Below are positions 14,287-15,733 of a stretch of 15,733 nt of DNA, in pieces (position 1 is the stretch's first letter; every line of letters starts with the position of its first letter). Location of the stretch: NCBI GenBank assembly GCA_004296815.1, contig SCVT01000152.1:1-15733 (forward strand). Reading direction: 5' to 3'. The stretch comes from Reyranella sp. (lineage in GTDB: Bacteria; Pseudomonadota; Alphaproteobacteria; Reyranellales; Reyranellaceae). The notes under the pieces were generated by a model, which saw only the letters and a list, made by a program, of their open reading frames with translations, was not told where the DNA came from and searched no databases. Both the position numbers and the translations under genes were made by a program.

Positions 14287-14943
14287 ATGCAGGACGGCGT
14301 CGTCTTCGACTATCTCAATCCGGCCATTCCCGAAGGGCTGCGGCTGCTCGACGTGCCGCTGGTGCGCGCGACCTCAGAGTCGCTGAAGGGCTACGGCGAG
14401 GTCGTGCGCGACCCCAAGGAGCAGAAGATCGAGATCGTGCCGTGGCCGCTGCAGGGCTGGCGGCGGCTCGACGCCGGCACCGGCATCGAGGGCGGCACGA
14501 CCGAGGGCGTGTTCGCCTGCGCATGGAAGGGCAACGAGCTGGTCGGCCGCAACGAGGCGGTGGGCGGGCACTACGTGATCGGTTTCCGCGATCTGCCGGA
14601 GACGGCGCGGTCCGGCGTGAAGCTGTCGGACGGTCGCGTGCTCCTGTGGCATTGCAACTACCATCCCGACGGCGGCCAGCTCTTCTTCCCTCTCGACGGC
14701 AGGCCGTTCGTCGTGCCGGCGGCGCTGCCCGGCGACGACCTCAAGCCCGAAACGTTCAAGGCCTTCTGGTCGGACGGCAGCTTCGGCATCTACATCCACC
14801 CCGGCATCTGGCACGAGGGCGTGTTCCCGGTGGAGGAAAGCGGCCGTTTCTTCGACAAGCAGGGCAAGGTGCATGCGCGCGTAAGCTGCGATCTCGCCCG
14901 CGAGTTCGGCGTCCTGCTCAACGTGCCGCTGCCTAAGGTCTGA
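14287..14943 (+). CDS. Ureidoglycolate lyase (AllA)-like protein
   Basis: A 218-aa cupin-fold protein resembling ureidoglycolate lyase (AllA, PF04115), which splits ureidoglycolate into glyoxylate and urea at the end of allantoin breakdown. The family patterns are visible: NYHPDGGQLFFPLDGRPFVV (H126, Q131) corresponds to the HP..Q.F.PL stretch of AllA, and IYIHPGIWHEGVFPV (residues 168-182) to its GvWH motif. The conserved ending RVSCDLAREFGVLLNVPL is also present. It is somewhat longer than E. coli AllA (about 160 aa) because of an extended N-terminus. It starts one base after lysK and so probably shares its mRNA, although no other purine or allantoin gene is in the window. Its last 11 bases overlap the TetR gene on the other strand. 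The family is likely; the exact substrate is uncertain. Confidence 0.75.
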   Translation: MQDGVVFDYLNPAIPEGLRLLDVPLVRATSESLKGYGEVVRDPKEQKIEIVPWPLQGWRRLDAGTGIEGGTTEGVFACAWKGNELVGRNEAVGGHYVIGFRDLPETARSGVKLSDGRVLLWHCNYHPDGGQLFFPLDGRPFVVPAALPGDDLKPETFKAFWSDGSFGIYIHPGIWHEGVFPVEESGRFFDKQGKVHARVSCDLAREFGVLLNVPLPKV

Positions 14944-15538
14944 AGCCTGCCGCTGCCTTGAAGACGCTCGAGAGCGACGCGATCGCCTCGGGTCGTTCCA
15001 GCACGCCGTCGTCATGCGCGAGCATCTCCCAGACTGCCCCTTCCACGGCGGCGAGCGCGACGGCGAGTGTCGCGGCGTCGGGCACGGGCGCGCCGGCGGA
15101 CGCGAACTTGGCCTGCAGCGCCGGCACGAAGGTGCGCGCCTCCTCGATGATCGCCTGCCGGCCCTGCACTTCGGGCAGGGCGTCGCGCAGCGCGAGCGAG
15201 ACGTCGAGACCCTTGCGCTTCTCGGTCACGAAAGCGGTGATCGTGCGGTGGACCGCCTCGTCGGCCGTCGTCACGCCGATCAGGTCCGCGGCCAGGGCCG
15301 CCGACAGGTAGGTGCGGGTGCGCTGGCGGACGATCTCGACGGCGATGGCGTTTCGGTTCGGGAAGTACTGATAGAGCGAGCCAACCGAGACGCCGGCCAG
15401 GGCCGCGACCCGCGTAGTCGTGCAGGCGGCCCATCCGTCCTGCCGCAGAATGCGAATGGTCGCCTCGACGATGGCATCGACCGTCACGGTCGAGCGCGTC
15501 TGCGAGGGCTTCTTGCGCGGTTTCAGGGCGGTCGGCAC
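14933..15538 (-). CDS. TetR-family transcriptional regulator
   Basis: A 201-aa DNA-binding repressor from the chosen start. The helix-turn-helix is clear: TTTRVAALAGVSVGSLYQYFPNR at about residues 40-62, preceded by helix 1 (VDAIVEATIRILRQDGW). The C-terminal ligand-binding part is poorly conserved, as usual in the family, and gives no hint of the inducer. The frame is open upstream to 15646, but an ATG at 15625 or GTG at 15646 would overlap the divergent SDR gene and add a long non-homologous leader. The GTG at 15538 has a GGAG eight bases upstream and gives the normal short N-terminus (VPTALKPRKKPSQTRS), so I prefer it. It most likely controls the divergent SDR gene and itself. It is convergent with the AllA-like gene and overlaps its end by 11 bases. 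Confidence 0.88.
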   Translation of the reverse strand: MPTALKPRKKPSQTRSTVTVDAIVEATIRILRQDGWAACTTTRVAALAGVSVGSLYQYFPNRNAIAVEIVRQRTRTYLSAALAADLIGVTTADEAVHRTITAFVTEKRKGLDVSLALRDALPEVQGRQAIIEEARTFVPALQAKFASAGAPVPDAATLAVALAAVEGAVWEMLAHDDGVLERPEAIASLSSVFKAAAGFRP

Positions 15539-15546
15539 GGCGTCGA

Positions 15547-15550
15547 CTCC
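15547..15550 (-). promoter_or_regulatory. Shine-Dalgarno deciding the TetR start
   Basis: The minus strand reads GGAG, eight bases before the GTG at 15538, inside CGGAGTC. This supports the shorter TetR product. Confidence 0.55.
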
Positions 15551-15602
15551 GATGCGAATGGACGGTGAGGGCACCGGTTTCCATCTTGGGTGGATGTCAG
15601 CC

Positions 15603-15606
15603 GGAG
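15603..15606 (+). promoter_or_regulatory. Shine-Dalgarno of the SDR gene
   Basis: GGAG lies eight bases before the ATG at 15615 and supports that start. Confidence 0.6.
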
Positions 15607-15614
15607 TCAAAGCA

Positions 15615-15733
15615 ATGTCCGCCATCCATCTCGTCACCGGAGCCACCTCTGGCCTCGGCCTCGAACTCGCGGCGCTGCTGCTGGCCGATCCGTCGGCCCG
15701 CGTGATCGTCGGTGCCCGGCGGCCGGCCGAGGC
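15615..15733 (+). CDS. Short-chain dehydrogenase/reductase, N-terminal fragment
   Basis: Only 39 complete codons are present before the window ends. The product begins MSAIHLVTGATSGLGLELAA, with the TGxxxGxG cofactor motif of classical SDRs at residues 8-15, followed by a helix and a second strand (ARVIVGARRP). The arginines after that strand (GARRPAE) suggest NADP preference, as is common in the family. The start is supported by a GGAG eight bases upstream. It is divergent from the TetR gene, which is likely its regulator. The substrate cannot be judged from this fragment. Confidence 0.85.
   Translation, partial: MSAIHLVTGATSGLGLELAALLLADPSARVIVGARRPAE

Larger units (their letters stand above)
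15539..15614. promoter_or_regulatory. TetR/SDR divergent control region
   Basis: These 76 bases lie between the two divergent start codons and should hold both promoters and the TetR operator. The only notable symmetry is a 7-bp inverted repeat, GACTCCG (15545-15551) and CGGAGTC (15602-15608), which contains the ribosome binding sites of both genes. ACCGGT is a short palindrome within the region. I see no clear -35/-10 pair. Confidence 0.45.

Noticed and set aside
13127..14386. 419-codon plus-strand frame
   Set aside because: It overlaps lysK in another frame and is Arg/Gly-rich with no domain.
1..15733. CRISPR arrays, tRNA or rRNA genes, insertion sequences or phage genes
   Set aside because: No regularly spaced repeats, cloverleaf-like sequences, transposase or phage motifs were seen on either strand.

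Overview
This is GC-rich, very densely packed chromosomal DNA. It looks alphaproteobacterial, possibly a soil or water relative of Rhodospirillales such as Reyranella. The clues are a class I (archaeal-type) lysyl-tRNA synthetase, an orphan TctC/Bug-type periplasmic binding protein, a DinG-like Fe-S helicase with an alphaproteobacterial-style N-terminus, and pervasive high-GC shadow frames. The taxon is inference. I see no phage, transposon, CRISPR, tRNA or rRNA, and no gene-free stretch reaches 300 bases.

Left part (1-3487): the tail of an unrecognised gene ends at a strong intrinsic terminator. A minus-strand pair follows: a TctC/Bug solute-binding protein, then a PRISE-like SDR oxidoreductase. 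Diverging from this pair is a D-2-hydroxyacid dehydrogenase, so the three may form a small organic-acid or ketone module.

Middle (3491-9013): on the minus strand a compact three-gene operon encodes a 101-aa unknown protein, a GNAT acetyltransferase and a membrane-anchored TPR protein, joined by two ATGA stop/start overlaps. Upstream of it lie a secreted Gly/Ser-rich protein and a large DinG/XPD-type Fe-S DNA helicase. A hairpin followed by TTTT separates the Gly-rich gene from the three-gene operon.

Right part (9004-15733): a plus-strand pair joined by ATGA encodes a fatty-acid-hydroxylase/sterol-desaturase family membrane protein and a Tat-exported flavin amine oxidase. Its end overlaps, tail to tail, a YbfB-type MFS transporter gene by 64 bp. 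Divergent from the transporter is lysK, with a promoter so close to its ATG that the mRNA may be leaderless. One base after lysK comes an AllA-like ureidoglycolate lyase gene, whose end overlaps a TetR-family regulator gene. The regulator is divergent from an SDR gene cut by the window end.

Most of the window is recognisable housekeeping or metabolic genes. I found no convincing new defence or mobile system. The points most worth a second look are the coupled hydroxylase/amine-oxidase pair, the coupled unknown/GNAT/TPR operon, the apparently leaderless lysK, and the 64-bp convergent overlap.
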